DNA of 64,000 nt from Branchiostoma floridae (GCF_000003815.2 NC_049979.1:10758471-10822470); one strand, 5' to 3'. Positions 13,001 through 25,502 are shown, numbered from the stretch's first letter. Translations and numbers: made by a program. Notes: generated from the sequence alone by a model not told the origin.

Positions 13001-15712
13001 AACTTGGTGAGTCTCCCTGCCAGGTGCATGATGGCGATGGCGATGATCTGTGGCTCCCATTGTAGACACAGGGTCGTACACAGGCTGGGGGACAGGAAAA
13101 CATCAGTTATTCTCACATGTCCTCTTGGTTTCATTATTATGAGGGAAATACTTAAAATGTCTCTTTTAGATGATATGCTGGACTCTACATACTAAATCAC
13201 ATCATTTGCTATAACCATGGTCTCCAGAACACATAAACTTAAGCAGCATGTTATGATTTCTGCAATTAAAGGTCAAACTTGATGATAAAGGCTATATTTG
13301 CTTGCTCACCCCAATCTTTTTTACTTGTGTTTAAAATACCTTTTCATGACAAATGATGATGGTGATTTACATATGATTTCCCCAACTCAGTTGTGCGATA
13401 TTCTAAATGAAATAATTGCAGCAGTACTCTGTCATACTACTGTAGTGTTTCATCAGTCAACTTAAACCACAGGGAATGCCTCATTTCTCCTCCTAATGCA
13501 AGATTAAGTCCATGAGAACTTAAAATGAATTAACAGTATTACCTGTCATTAACAAATGTCCATGCCATCTGCACCAGCTTGTGCAGCTTATTCTTGTCTA
13601 GAGTCAGAGACTGGGCATCTTCTGCAGGGACAGAATGATCAGCTGTGTTAAGCATGTATCAAAATCTTCATTAAACAACTCAATAGCAGGATAGTGACGG
13701 ACCTTTCAAGCGACTTAAGTAATGGATTTGATAGAAAAAATGTGAACAAAATTTCACAGAGAAATATATGCAGGAAATGGACTGCTTTCCATATCCACTA
13801 CATGCAATCAGTATAGAGATAAGGGTCAGTTTAAGGTCACTGTTTAGTCAAGAAAATTCATCTCAGGTCTGCACTGTGATCTGATTTTTAAGTGTTTCTG
13901 GATACATGATCATCATGAAACACAATGACCCTTCAGATTGGTACTAAAACAAGTCACATTTTACACTTATTGCAAATCAATACAATCTATTCTTGAGCAA
14001 CAAAAAAGACCTGTCTCTATCCTTGATCCTTGGCATACTTGAAGAGATACATACCCTTCCTTTGAAAGTTTGAGTGACTTGGCATACTTGAGGAGATACA
14101 TCTCCTACCTTTGAGTGACTTGGCATACTTGAGGATGTACATATCCTACCTTTGAGTGACTTGGCATACTTGAGGATGTACATATCCTACCTTTGAGTGA
14201 CTTGGCATACTTGAGGATGTACATATCCTACCTTTGAGTGACTTGGCATACTTGAGGATGTACATGTAGGGATGCTCCACCTGCAGGTCAAACTTGATGG
14301 TCTGCAGGAGGATCCTCTCCAGTGTCATCACCTCCTCCTGTTAGTGGAACACAGGTTCAGGACACATGGATGCTTTACATGGCAAAACAATCACAAACAT
14401 CACAATGGAAAGGAAGGTACATTGTAGCTATGCAATAACTTGAAAGAGGTCAGTACAGCAAAGACAAAAAGCACTGTTCAAATGCCATCTACAATATGGT
14501 ACGTCAGCACTTATTATCTCAGCAGTGACACAAATGAAAACTTACCTGCTGTACTTTTGGATCATCACCAAAAGGAGCAAACTGCTTGTCGTTCAGCAAG
14601 GCCCGTGCTGTTTTGATAATGTCTCTACATTTCTTGGGTGTCTCCTCTACCTTCCCGGCCAGGAACAGACAACAAGCACCAGTGACCTGTTATAATTAGA
14701 TAAAGAAGGTGTTATTCTTTCTGATCTCACACAATGAAGGCATGACAGAATGAGATCATATACAACTTGGCAATAGCTTTCTTATTTCTCATAATGTAAA
14801 TTTTGAAATTTTTGTAGTGTTTTAAAGTTAGCAATGATCCCTCACCACAAACTCACTACACTGCAAAATACTAATATGCAGTTTTCCAATTGTGTTATCC
14901 CTAAACTCAAACATATAGAGAACTCTTTATTCATCTAAGTGCTGTGAACTTAGGCGAATAGAGTCTCATCTCCGTTTTAAAATACACATTGCTATCTTGT
15001 CAACCTGAGCTAAGGAGAAGCTTAATTTATCAGTGTTGACAGAAACGAACAAATACAAGAGAAATACTGGGTAAAAATTGTTCATACTTACGTATCTGTT
15101 GAAATCCTTGAATGTGTGAAACATATAGAATCTGTGGAAATATACAACTCCAGTAGCAAAGGTTTGTGGTTTTCTGTGAAAGAATGTTAAGGGAAAAAAC
15201 TGAACTGAAATGGCATACCAAGCAAACAACAATCCAAGGCAGCGATAGAAGGCAATCCAATATATACATGTCAATCAGTCTTACACTTACAATAACCAAT
15301 GATGGATAATTCCATTAAGTCTTTTTTAAAGATATGTTTATGGGACTCGAACAAGGAGAAAGATGATAAGTGATTATATCCAGACGACAATGAGAAAACA
15401 AGGACTAGGTACGAATTGGATCAGGCCAATATTTTCATGAAATGGCATTTGAATAATACATGTACTAAAAGAGTTGGTGTCACTGAATGATCATCTCTGT
15501 TGATTAAGTGCTAACAGGCACATCAGTACATGTACTATACTTAAGCCATACTGTACACTATAAAGTGAAGGATACAATCCCAGAGCTGTTCCTGCATCAA
15601 TGATGAATCTGGCTCCCTCCCTCCTGTATCTACACTCTGTAGCGTAGTCCACCCCAGCAGTTGCAGAGGGTGAGCACAACAGGTCCTTCTTCTCATAGTA
15701 CCAGCAGGGCAT
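10081..15712 (-). CDS. CCNK: Cyclin K (CDK12/CDK13 partner)
   Basis: Nine coding exons on the minus strand keep phase: 15712-15576, 15173-15092, 14686-14546, 14337-14232, 13621-13543, 13084-12906, 12574-12471, 11901-11862 and 11476-10081. The start [16 protein letters not shown] and the boxes [49 protein letters not shown] and [18 protein letters not shown] match cyclin K closely. Cyclin K binds CDK12/CDK13, which phosphorylate the RNA polymerase II C-terminal domain during elongation. Two cyclin folds occupy roughly residues 20-250. A Ser/Thr-rich linker follows, then a Pro-rich segment, then an unusual Gly/Tyr/Ser/Gln-rich tail ending [10 protein letters not shown] 100-N gap interrupts the last exon. 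The frames on its two sides require a true length of 2 mod 3, so 100 is a placeholder. Exon 4 ends inside a tandem repeat of its own splice donor. Confidence 0.95.
11077..11176. other. CCNK: Assembly gap (100 N) inside the last CCNK exon
   Basis: A run of 100 N lies between the Ser-rich and Pro-rich parts of the cyclin K tail. Frames on both sides are open but differ by one base at this gap size, so the true gap length differs from 100. Confidence 0.97.
14024..14273 (-). repeat. 41-bp tandem repeat duplicating the CCNK exon 4 end and splice donor
   Basis: Six copies of the exon sequence coding ILKYAKSLK occur in a row. The four nearest the exon have a strict 41-bp period. Each is followed directly by a GTAGG donor, with exon-end positions 14232, 14191, 14150 and 14109. 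The two distal copies are degenerate and lack an intact donor at the same place. Only the first donor (14232) keeps the cyclin K frame with exon 5. The other three would introduce premature stops. Confidence 0.92.
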
Positions 15713-16296
15713 GGTGCTTCTTTATCTATTCCTCAGTTTTGGGGTATAGATTCTAAAGGAAATGGGTTATAAAAGAACGAGGTTAAAAACTTAATATGCA
15801 AAGGCTAGCTAATAACAGTTACTTGTGATACAATTTTACTAAAACTTTTAGTAAAAGGTTTGTAAATTTGTCTATGATATACTTATGCAGCTGTACTTAT
15901 GTATTATGAAGATAGCTAGTATATGAATTTGTGTCTACACGTTTTACATAATTTTTGTGTGAAAGCTGAAAATCTATTTTGTACACGTGAAAGTATTTCC
16001 TACATATTTGGTTTTGCCTGGTTTGTCTGATTTAGCATTGCTGTTTAGCTCAAAGAACAGTTTCAACAAAAAATCTACCCTAGAAACAATGTGCACCGTG
16101 CCTACTAGCATAAGCTATGAAGATAGAACGGAGGGGATATAAGAAAATTGCTACAAAATTATTTTACAAAAGACTTCACATAAAGTTAAACAGCTGCCCG
16201 ACGTCCGCCAATCTGCCACATAAAAATATAGCGAAACAGTTGAATTTCCTCAGTGCTATCCGTGGGATTCAACTTTAAAATAGCCTCTGTACTTAC

Positions 16297-16420
16297 CTTA
16301 CAATGTTAGCTGCAAACTTTGTCGAGTTTTTCCAGGGATAACGCCAAAAACAGCATGAACAGCTACAAACTCGGCACTTCCCTACCACAAGTCGCCATTT
16401 TGTGATCTTTCTGACTGGAC
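16297..16420 (-). other. CCNK: Probable non-coding first exon and transcription start of CCNK
   Basis: A strong donor (GTAAGT, 16296-16291) lies upstream of the cyclin K start codon with no start codon in frame before it. A YY1-like core, AAAATGGCGAC on the minus strand, is at 16391-16401. Such motifs mark transcription starts of housekeeping genes. The exact 5' limit is not visible. Confidence 0.55.
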
Positions 16421-17303
16421 AGCTCTACTGCGCAGGGTGACAGGCGCAGGTTATGCCATTACTTTATGGGGGGTGTCATTGGGGACATACAATTTTTCCA
16501 TAAATGAAGCCACGTCAGAAAAATCATGACACAAAATAAGGAACTACGAATAAGATTAATTTTATGCACAGATTTCTAAATGTATTTGTTTCCTTCATTT
16601 GCGACTTTTGTCAAAACTTTACGGTTTAAACAAAAACGAAGGCCCCCATTCGATACAATGTTCCTGTAAGGAGCATGTAGCTGGCTGATCAAGAGAAGAC
16701 TAGGGGATAAAGGCTCGAGAAAACCCTTTAAATATTGCGTTTGAGGTAGGCTGGGAGGAATTATTTCTTTGCATGAAAAAGTACAACACTTCAACTAGTC
16801 TCTCAGCTTATAAGTTGCCCAATCGTTTTGTTTTTCCTTCGTATTTTCCTTGAAATCATTGTGGACTCGGGGTGCACAGATTCTATTTTCAGCTTCCATC
16901 CTTGGTTATTCAGTTGTTCAAAGATCCTGATTGTAAGAGCAGGAGGAGGAGGAGGAGATGGATACATGTCATCATTCGACTGCAGTTCATAGAAATACAA
17001 GAAGACTGATGTATTAGCATGTAGTTGCCATTGTGATTTTCATTATTGGCTATTGTCAGCACTTGATAACACTCATTCAAGTCGTCAAAATGACATTTTT
17101 TGATAACAATGATTTTACGACTAACGTTACAATTATGCTATATATTAAATAAATCAAAGTACTCCCTAAATACAAAATGTAGGTATCAGGCACAGCTACT
17201 CTTACGGCCAATCACTCTTAACTGGTCAAGAATGGGAAAACAATACCTTCTCTTTATTGGATTCCTGTTTCTTTATTCTCCAGTATCAGCAGATCATAGC
17301 ACT
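16421..17303. promoter_or_regulatory. Divergent CCNK/SETD3 promoter interval
   Basis: About 0.9 kb separates the presumed CCNK 5' exon from the SETD3 start codon in a head-to-head arrangement. No coding exon is seen. A pyrimidine-rich tract ending in CAG at 17282 looks like a 3' splice site, so SETD3 probably has an upstream non-coding exon here. The human pair is also divergent. Confidence 0.5.
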
Positions 17304-20300
17304 ATGGGAAAGAAAAGTAAGCGTGACCGTGGTGCGGGAGGGTCTGCTGGCGGGGGGAAAGGCGGCGGCGGTGGAAACACCAAACCAAACGGAAGAAACA
17401 AGAAGGATGTCCGGGATGTCATGGTTCTAGTCAACGAACTTTTGCAGAGTAAGTTGCCTTTCCTTAGGGTTTCGCAAGAAGTCTTTGATTGGCTGATTAT
17501 ATCAAGAACGTTATGATTATGTACAATATGTGTACCTCTTATCATGCTGTCATGATTGTCAAGTTGGCCAATTGGCATTTTCCATCTTGCTCGCTCTCAC
17601 TCACTCACTCACTCACTCACTCACTCACTCACTCACTCACTCACTCACTCACTCACTCACTCACTCACTCACTCACTCACTCACTCACTCACTCACTCAC
17701 TCACTCACACTCACTCATACTCACTACTAACTTATTCACATTCACTCGCTCTTTTACCACCTCACACATTCATCCATTCATTCTACTTTGCCCCTGAAGA
17801 TGTAATCACTGCTACATGTCCTGCATATGGCAGGATCCTGTAAAACTGTTTTAGAAAAATGTTATGTGGAAAATGTTGCGAACTGTAAGACCTTTGTTAA
17901 TGGTACCAATATTGAAATGTTTCCAGAGGCCAGCAGCCCTGGGGTACCCCCTGGGAAAGAGCTGGAGGAGCACATGTCTATCCGAGAGGTGGTGGAGAGG
18001 ATCAGAAGGAAACAGGAAGGTAGTGGAACTGCAATTTTGCTTTTTCTCCTTACCCTGTAGGATCTACAAACATTGTGTTTGGAAATTAGAAACGAAGAAA
18101 GGGACCATTATCTAGTCTTCTTCAGCTTGATGTCTACCAACATGTCAAGTTAAGATTTACACTGCAGTTTAAACATGAGTATGAAAAATTCACAACCTAT
18201 CCAGTCAAATGATTCAGGTACATTTATTTGTGTAAATCTGTTTTTTGTCCCCCCTCTCCAGGCTGGACCCTGGAGCCGGTGTCACGAGAGCAGTGCTTTC
18301 CTGTATTCCTGAAATGGCTGGAGGACCATGGTGTTAAGAGTGATGCTGTTACTATAGAGAAGTTTGAGGTGGGAGGGTATGGACTCAAGGCTGTCAAAGA
18401 CATCAAGGTATTCATTCAAATCTGCTGTCTAGACAATTGCTTTCATATTAATCCTACTATCACTGCTCCAAGGCTAGGTGCAATCTCATGCAGCCTTGGA
18501 ATTAATGGTACATAGGAAGGCCTTGGTCTCGTCACACTGCTATTATATAATTTCAGATTGAATCTGAAATGTATGATACTTTGTATGTGGTTATTCCTTC
18601 CACATACAAAGATTTACTCACACTGAAATGTTCCATGTTTGAACAATGTAAACATTTTGCCTCTTGGAATGGTTACAAATGAAAGTTCATCATACCAAAG
18701 TCTTATTATAAACTTACTAATAAAAACACAAAGCATATATTTATGAGTGGTGGAAAACTTGAGCTCAGTGCTATGATAACCGTTTGTTACTTTGCAGGCA
18801 GAGGAGCTGTTCATCACCATCCCCCGTAAACTGATGCTGACAACAGAAACAGCAAGAGAGTCCAGCCTGGGTAGGAAAGACTTGATGCTGATGCTTACTA
18901 GACTGGCCGTTCTGTTTGTTAATTGAAAGCTAGACTGTACAAATGTAATTCAACAAGTGGTCTTTCCTGATGTTAGACTGATTTCCATGTACAGTATGTA
19001 AATAGAATTGATTGCCCAATTCTCAAGTCATTCATACTTGGTTTTCAGCGAGGGAATGCTTGTATAGATTACTAAACATATGGTAAAGACTAAAAAGCAT
19101 AGACAATTTGTACTCAGTAACAGTGGTGAATCTGTAATGAAACACAGTACGTTTTCTCAACATTATTTGTATTGAATCAAGTGTGGACTTCTGCAAAGTT
19201 CCATTACAAAGTCTCGGCAATGTATACTGATACTACATGAGCCACTGGTTTGTATATACTTGTACTACGTTGTAGAAAGGGTTTACTTGATAGAAAAGAT
19301 CATGATAAACAAGATCTGAGATATTTCTTCCTTTTAAATCCTCTGTTTTGTTTCAGGTCCACTGATAAAGAAAGACAGGATTCTGCAGGTGATGGCTAAC
19401 GTGTCGCTGGCGCTCCATGTTCTGTGTGAGAAGTACTCTTCCAACTCCTTCTGGGCTCCCTACATCAGTATCCTTTTACCATTATTGTTGTAACTTAGAG
19501 TATGTTTATTCACCTTCTGTGTGATAGCCTAGAGTATGGTATACATGATGCCGTCTTCCGACCAAAGTCTATTGTACATGTAATTCATACAAAGTTAGTG
19601 GTAGGGCCAAAGCAAAGAGAAGATTATCTTGTATGCACATGCTCTGTTTTGCCTGTGGAAGTGTCGAAACTTCACAAAATTTACCACATTGCAGCATTGA
19701 TGTTAGCATAGTTCACCCTTTTTAAACATCTCGTCCTGGGCAAGTAGCTTTAAGATAACTTGTACCTGTCAGCTTGGTTGGTGTTGATGTTGTCCATGTG
19801 TTCCTTCACCCTATATCTACCAGACATCTTTCCAGGCACGTACACCACCCCTCTGTACTTTGAAGAAGGAGAGATGCTCCATCTACAGGGCTCACTCAAC
19901 TTCAGTACGTAATGTAGAGTCTTCAAACTAGCTGCCTTCAAAATCCGTATAATAATTCCAATATCAAAAGCATATGAATAATATATGTAAATAATATCTG
20001 AAGACAGATCAGTTTGTACAAGAGTATAAGATACATTGATACAAGAAACATTCATTTTTCTGCTAGTCAATTCTAGTGTTCCTGAAGATGAGTAGTTATG
20101 TCAGGAGTAATGGATGTCACTCAAAATATTGTGATCATCTCTTTATGCATGTAGTTTATGCAGTTGTAGAGATTGATTTTGGTTAGGTATCAAAAACATG
20201 AATCACATGAGTTACAAGGTTTGACCCTTGACATCCATGAAATGCAACTGGTAGGCTGAATGTAAGGTTAGATACAGGCACAGCAACACTGATGTATGTG

Positions 20301-23300
20301 TTGTACCTATCTACTTGTCTACACTACAGCTCCAAAATGTAACATTACAGATTATACAATTGAGATGATTCAGCAATTGTTTCGTGACTCTTACCTTTGC
20401 CTTTCTTCAGGTGACGTCCTGAACCAGTACAAGAGCATTGCTCGTCAGTATGCCTACTTCTACAAGCTGTTCCAGGTACATAAAGATATCCATATATTTG
20501 TCAGATCTGATTTTTCTACACATATGCAATGACTATAATTGTAGTAAAATCATTCTTTATTCGGTGATACGAAAAATTTATGCGTATCCCAGGCCATATG
20601 GGTCACTTCTGACTGAACATGCAGGGGGACATTAACAGACTGACTCAGGATGTTACATAGATGATATGTCACAGATGAGTTCACTGTACTTACATAATAG
20701 TCACACTGTAGAGTATCTGATTAGCTGTAACTTTGTGTCATTGTTCTAGACTCAGCCAGAAGCTGCAGGACTGCCATTGAAAGAATGCTTCACCTTTGAT
20801 GAGTACAGGTGTGTATTGTGTAGATACTTGTATACATAATGTTTTATGAAACATGTCACAGTGTCTGATGCACTGTTGTGTACTTTTTTCCCTGCCTTAT
20901 GCCCTCCTGATGAAGTGTCATGAGACAAAGGTCTGACCTAGGTTTTTAGAATTGATAGTATTCTTGAACTTGACTTAACTTCTGACATACATGTACTCTC
21001 CATAGATGGGCAGTTTCTACAGTGATGACCCGTCAGAACCAGGTCCCCACCAGTGATGGACGACATCTCATCACAGCACTCATCCCCATGTGGGACATGT
21101 GTAACCACAGCAATGGAGAGGTGAGGTCTCAACTTGGGTTTGAGACAAGATAAAGTGGAGCAATGTCAAGTCATACAGTAGTATGTTTCTGCTATAATAC
21201 TACTTTTAGTGCCATAGCTTCAACATAGGACTGAACTTGGGGTTGAGTCAAGATAAAGGGAAACAATGTTAAGTCATACAGTAGTATGTTTCTGCTATAA
21301 TACTACTTTTAGTGCCATAGGTTCAACAGATCTTAAGGCTGAAAAGTGGAAAATACCTGGCAGTGCTTACTTGAAATAATTATAACATATTTATTTGGAT
21401 TGCTGGTGTAAAATTATGCCTGATTATTGTCTGTAATGAGCTGTTAGAACACCATATCTGACTAGCTTCATAACTTTCCTCATTAGTTTCATTATACTCT
21501 GCACACAGCAATTTTTTTTTTTCCTACTAATATTTCGGAGCAACAGGTTAACACTGACTGGCATTTATTCCATCTCAGTTCAGTACAGAGTTTAACCTGG
21601 GCAGTGACTCGGCTGAATGCCTGGCCATGCGAGAGTTCCCCACAGACAGCCAGGTCTACATCTTCTACGGCATGCGCAGCAACGCAGAGTTCCTTATCCA
21701 CAACGGCTTCGTGTACCCAGAGAATGTGCACGATAGGGTCAACATCAAGCTGGGTAAGGAACATGTTTGGGAGAATTATCGGCTAGATCACATGTATACA
21801 GTATTGTAATTCAGCTTTCAGATTCACATGTATGTGTGTCTCTGACTTTCTTATTTTGCAACATATTACATCTTAGTATCTAAGTATCTGAGATATGTAT
21901 TGATTGTGTTTTAGGTGTAAGCAAGAATGACAGCCTGTTTGCTATGAAGGCAGAAGTCCTATCCAGAGCTGGGATTCATGCGTAGGTTACTTTTGCCTTA
22001 TTGTCAGACCTCTCAGGTTCACATTATTTCCACCGTCAGCATAAGGGGTTTGTAGTCAAGGTCAAAATTCTGTAGATGTTAAGTTAACTTACGAATATGG
22101 TGTATACCAGTGTACAATAGTGTCTTTATGAACATAACTCTACAAAAATACCTAAGTGCACAAGTGCAACTACAGTCAAAAACTAGGTACCCAGCTCCAC
22201 TTTAAGGTATGCACCCAGTATGTTAAGGCCTGTTGCTTTGATCTAAAAAAACTATTTTTTGGTCAGCTACCTGGAAGATTTAACATGCCCATTAGGACAT
22301 GCGTATTCATGTACCATAAAGTTGATAACGATTATGGTATAAAGCTGACAGACTAACAGCTGTTTTCCCATTGCTCTTTCTTTCCAAGGTCCACATCCTT
22401 TCAGGTGCATTGTGGGAAAGACCCCATTCCTCCCGAGCTGCTTGTGTTCCTGAGGGTCTTCACCATGGTGGAAGGTGGGTACCACTTTATACAAGCTTTT
22501 ATCATTTTTGTATTGTTTTTGTTATTGTTTTTGCTGTGGAAGTCCTTTAGATTCAACAGAAGGTGGCTACAACCAAGGACATAGGATCGAGCTATAGGAC
22601 ATTATATACGAAAGGACTGAGCACAGAGTTAGTCCCTATTTATCAACATATAATGTCCTTGGTACAACTTCAAAGAAAGCTTTTATCGTTTTTGGTTATT
22701 ATAATTTTTGTGCAAGTCTTTCAGATTCAGCACAAACGTTAGATTCTTTGGCTCATTGATAACCTACATATCATTCTTACTTTATCTAAAGCATTATTAA
22801 AGCGTTATTATCTAAAGCATAACTGAAGATATCTAAAAAAGGGCCCAGCTATCCCCAAAACCATGAAAGTTGGTAACGCAAAATGGATGAACCCTTTCCC
22901 TGAAGGTGATTTGCGAGACCTGCTGACGAGTGAGCACCAGTCTGCGTACCTGAGCTGCCTGGGCAGGTCTGACTGCATGGTCACCCAGGAGCAGGAGACC
23001 AAGGCTTGGGCCTTCCTGGAGACTCGCCTCTCACTGCTCATCAGGAGCTACAGAACAAGTATTAAGGTTGGTCTTTGTGTATTTCTCTAGGTTTTGTGGA
23101 TTGGCACTTAGTTTTGTTTTTGTAGTTGAAACAATCACTGACACAATGCAAGTGGAGCGTTCGGTGTATGATGAGGGGTCACCGGAAAATTGCAAACATA
23201 AGACCATTGTAAATATTTCCCGAGTATTCCATTGGTGGACCTGTTAGGCCAAAGGTCAGTCACATCAAAGTCAGAGGTCACTGCAAAACTGCAAGGGTAA

Positions 23301-24072
23301 GACCATTGTGAGTATTCCAATTGTGGACTTGCTAGACTCATAAAAGTCCACAAAAACCATCCCTTCGACAACCCAAGAACTTTAAGTTTAAGAGCGCAGT
23401 CAACACCTTGAAGCATGTGAATACCTTTTAATGGACCAATCAAATGGCATATTTATAAAACAGGCAACTTGCAGCTAGAAGGCTAATTTACGTATTTCCG
23501 TACAAAGCAACACTTCATTTAAGTAGTCAGATTCAGCACAAACGTTAGATTCTTTGACAGTTTTTTTTAATGATCTGTTGCATGACCAGGATGTAGAGAC
23601 AGAGCTGCAGGTGCCTGACATGACCTACCACAGCCGCGCAGCCCTGCAGCTGAAGCTGGCGGAGATGCAGATCCTCAGCAATGCTGCCGAGTACGCCAAG
23701 ACCCAAAGGGAGAAGATCCCCCAGCTGGTGGAGGAGAAGATACTGCAGCTGGCCGCAGACGTGGCGCTGACGGTCAAGGTGACAGATGAACTGGATGGAG
23801 AGTTTGTAGAGGAGGTGCTGGAGCTAAGTGAAGATGAGGAGGACTTTGGAACTGAACAGAAGGAAGTCACATGTGCGGAAGTGACAGAAGGAAGCAAAGA
23901 TGATAAAGGTGCAGTATCACACGCAGAGGAGTCGAAGACCCCTGAGAAGGACAGTGGACTCGAGTCCTCCTCAGAGCGGGAATCTGTAGACGGAGATGCT
24001 ATCAAAATGAACGGTGCCACAGTTGAAGCAAATGGTGAAGCTTCAATATCAGAAGAGGACTCAAAGAAATGA
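17304..24072 (+). CDS. SETD3: SETD3, actin histidine N-methyltransferase
   Basis: Fourteen exons keep phase and give about 619 residues: 17304-17448, 17927-18019, 18262-18407, 18798-18870, 19357-19467, 19824-19904, 20411-20475, 20750-20808, 21006-21120, 21579-21753, 21915-21981, 22389-22474, 22906-23066 and 23590-24072. The start MGKKSKRD resembles human MGKKSRVK. SETD3 methylates His73 of actin in the cytoplasm. The SET part shows GYGLKAVKDIKAEELFI, RQYAYFYKLF, RWAVSTVMTRQNQVPT, MWDMCNHSNGE and YIFYGMRSNAEFLIHNGFV. Trp287, Asn291 and Tyr326 line up with the human substrate-site residues Trp274, Asn278 and Tyr313 at a constant +13 offset. The Rubisco-substrate-binding-like domain follows, then an acidic tail with Ser/Glu repeats. 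An upstream in-frame ATG at 17232 lies before a predicted splice acceptor and was not used. Confidence 0.95.
17596..17720. repeat. (TCAC)n microsatellite in SETD3 intron 1
   Basis: About 30 near-perfect copies of a TCAC tetranucleotide, becoming imperfect toward 17760. Open frames across it encode only Thr/His/Ser/Leu repeats and are artefacts. Confidence 0.97.
21129..21338 (+). repeat. Two tandem copies of a ~104-bp unit in SETD3 intron 9
   Basis: A unit containing aagtcatacagtagtatgtt and tactacttttagtgccatag occurs twice with a period of about 104 bp and few differences. The first copy begins just inside the intron after exon 9. Confidence 0.85.
22721..22750 (+). repeat. 30-bp direct repeat, copy 1 (SETD3 intron 12)
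   Basis: A 30-bp segment containing attcagcacaaacgttagat is identical to 23527-23556. The two copies bracket SETD3 exon 13. A diverged relative of this stretch and its upstream flank is at about 22495-22560. Confidence 0.8.
23527..23556 (+). repeat. 30-bp direct repeat, copy 2 (SETD3 intron 13)
   Basis: Identical to 22721-22750, ending 33 bp before the last SETD3 exon. Confidence 0.8.
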
Positions 24073-25089
24073 AGTTTGGTTAAACAGCAAGGATTGCTTC
24101 AACAGTCATTGTTGCTGGGGAAACAGAGTTGCCAAATGAATAGGTCATCCATCTTACAGATACCACTACTGTAAAAAGGTTCATCTTGCTAAGTACACAT
24201 GTGCAAGGTCAAAGGTGAAGGCCCTCGAGAGGATGTTGTTTCTTTGTTAGTTTTGTTTGAAACTTTTTTTGTTCATGAGAAGCTTATATCATAATTACAT
24301 ACACATGATACAAAAACATCTGGTTACTTAGAGCAAAAGCTCAGGATTCATAGTCCTTGTCCGATCGTTTTGGACATATATAAGAATATGGTCAAGACAA
24401 GAAGGGGCCTTCATTTTGACCTTATGCACATATAGAATCGTGAACCTTATATATATAACCGTTATATATATATATATATATAATTTGTCCATTTCCTGTA
24501 CACCTTGACATTTCAAAACTTGTAATCAAGGGATAGATGGCAATAATTTATTCTTGACACCTTGTCTGTGATATGCAACACTGTTGCAGTTTGGTTGTAA
24601 TTTGTTTGCTCAAAAGATGAATCATGTATCTGGTCATGTATGGTATGATCGTCCAGGTTATGCCTGAGAAACGTACAGTACTCCAATCTTCCAATGGACA
24701 ACATTTTGTTAAGTGTAGGAAACAATCAACAGAAGCGCTATATAAAAAAACAACTAACTATTAAGTATCATGTAAGATCTACAATGATCAGAGTATGGTA
24801 GTTGTTCAATGTAGGGGATGAGTAGTCTTCAAACATTGTGCAGTATTTACTGGTATCTTTTGTTATCTGTTGTAACTCTTGACCATATCAGATGGACAGA
24901 AGCATTTTCTGTGATTGTGATCATATGCAGTTCTTTTAAGTGGACAGAGATGTTGTTCTATTGTTGGTCCAGTTGTACCTAAAGATTGAGATTTGCTGAC
25001 AAGTTGTGTTACTGTAACTTTAGTATAAGGTTCAGTTTGTGCCAAGTGTTAATATCTACAATGGATGTGCAATACCACAGAGTATCTTG

Positions 25090-25310
25090 CCATGTTCCGT
25101 TCATAGCCAGGTGGTTAGGTTAGTAGGTACAGGATCAAGAGATTATGGGTTTGATTCCTGGCAAGACATTGTGTCCTTAGGAAAGGCACTTTACACAGCT
25201 TTCCTCACTCCACCCAGGTGTAAATGGGTACAAGACAACCTTGGTTGGGGTGGTAAGAGGCAGTCAAAGGATTGGCTCCATGTTCCAAAACCAAGTATGC
25301 TCTAGACAGT
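25090..25310 (+). mobile_element. tRNA-derived SINE-like element
   Basis: A polymerase III A-box-like segment (tagccaggtggttagg, 25105-25120) is followed by a B-box-like GGTTTGATTCC (about 25149-25159). After it comes the tail gtccttaggaaaggcact, cactccacccaggtgtaaat. This tail type, following tRNA-like heads, is familiar from invertebrate deuterostome SINEs. It has no tRNA cloverleaf, so it is not a tRNA gene. Edges are approximate. Confidence 0.6.
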
Positions 25311-25439
25311 GAATTAACAACACACTGCCTCCTTAAGACTATTGGCCCTTTTCTTTTATCCTACCAAAGATACTTGTGCATCTGATTGCTACTGGTATGT
25401 AATATTACATCCTTTTATGCTAGGAAAGCATGCAGTTTA

Positions 25440-25502
25440 TTGTCTGTTCTGGAAATATTTTGTTGCTATTTGTCTGTTCTGGAAATATTTTGTTGCTATT
25501 TG
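25440..25502 (+). repeat. 31-bp perfect tandem duplication
   Basis: The phrase ctgttctggaaatatttt plus tgttgctatttgt occurs twice head to tail. Confidence 0.85.

Noticed and set aside
14024-14273. CRISPR-like regular repeat
   Set aside because: The 41-bp units are contiguous with no variable spacers and are copies of an exon end. This is a eukaryotic tandem duplication.
17232-17303. In-frame upstream ATG of SETD3 giving a signal-peptide-like MGKQYLLFIGFLFLYSPVSA
   Set aside because: The hydrophobic residues come from a pyrimidine-rich tract ending in CAG, a typical 3' splice site. SETD3 is an intracellular enzyme, and the downstream ATG gives the conserved MGKKSK start.
17489-17843. Open frames rich in Thr-His-Ser-Leu
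   Set aside because: They are translations of the (TCAC)n microsatellite inside SETD3 intron 1.
22573-22667. Short inverted pair accaaggacata/taatgtccttggt as a transposon
   Set aside because: Only about 12 bp pair, with no target duplication found. Too weak to call.
23625-24020. 131-codon minus-strand open frame
   Set aside because: It is a shadow of the last SETD3 exon, whose plus-strand frame is in phase with the whole gene and matches the family.
25090-25310. Possible tRNA gene
   Set aside because: Box A and B motifs are present, but no cloverleaf or anticodon arm closes. The same applies to the elements near 47.5 kb and 56.8 kb. They are SINE-like.
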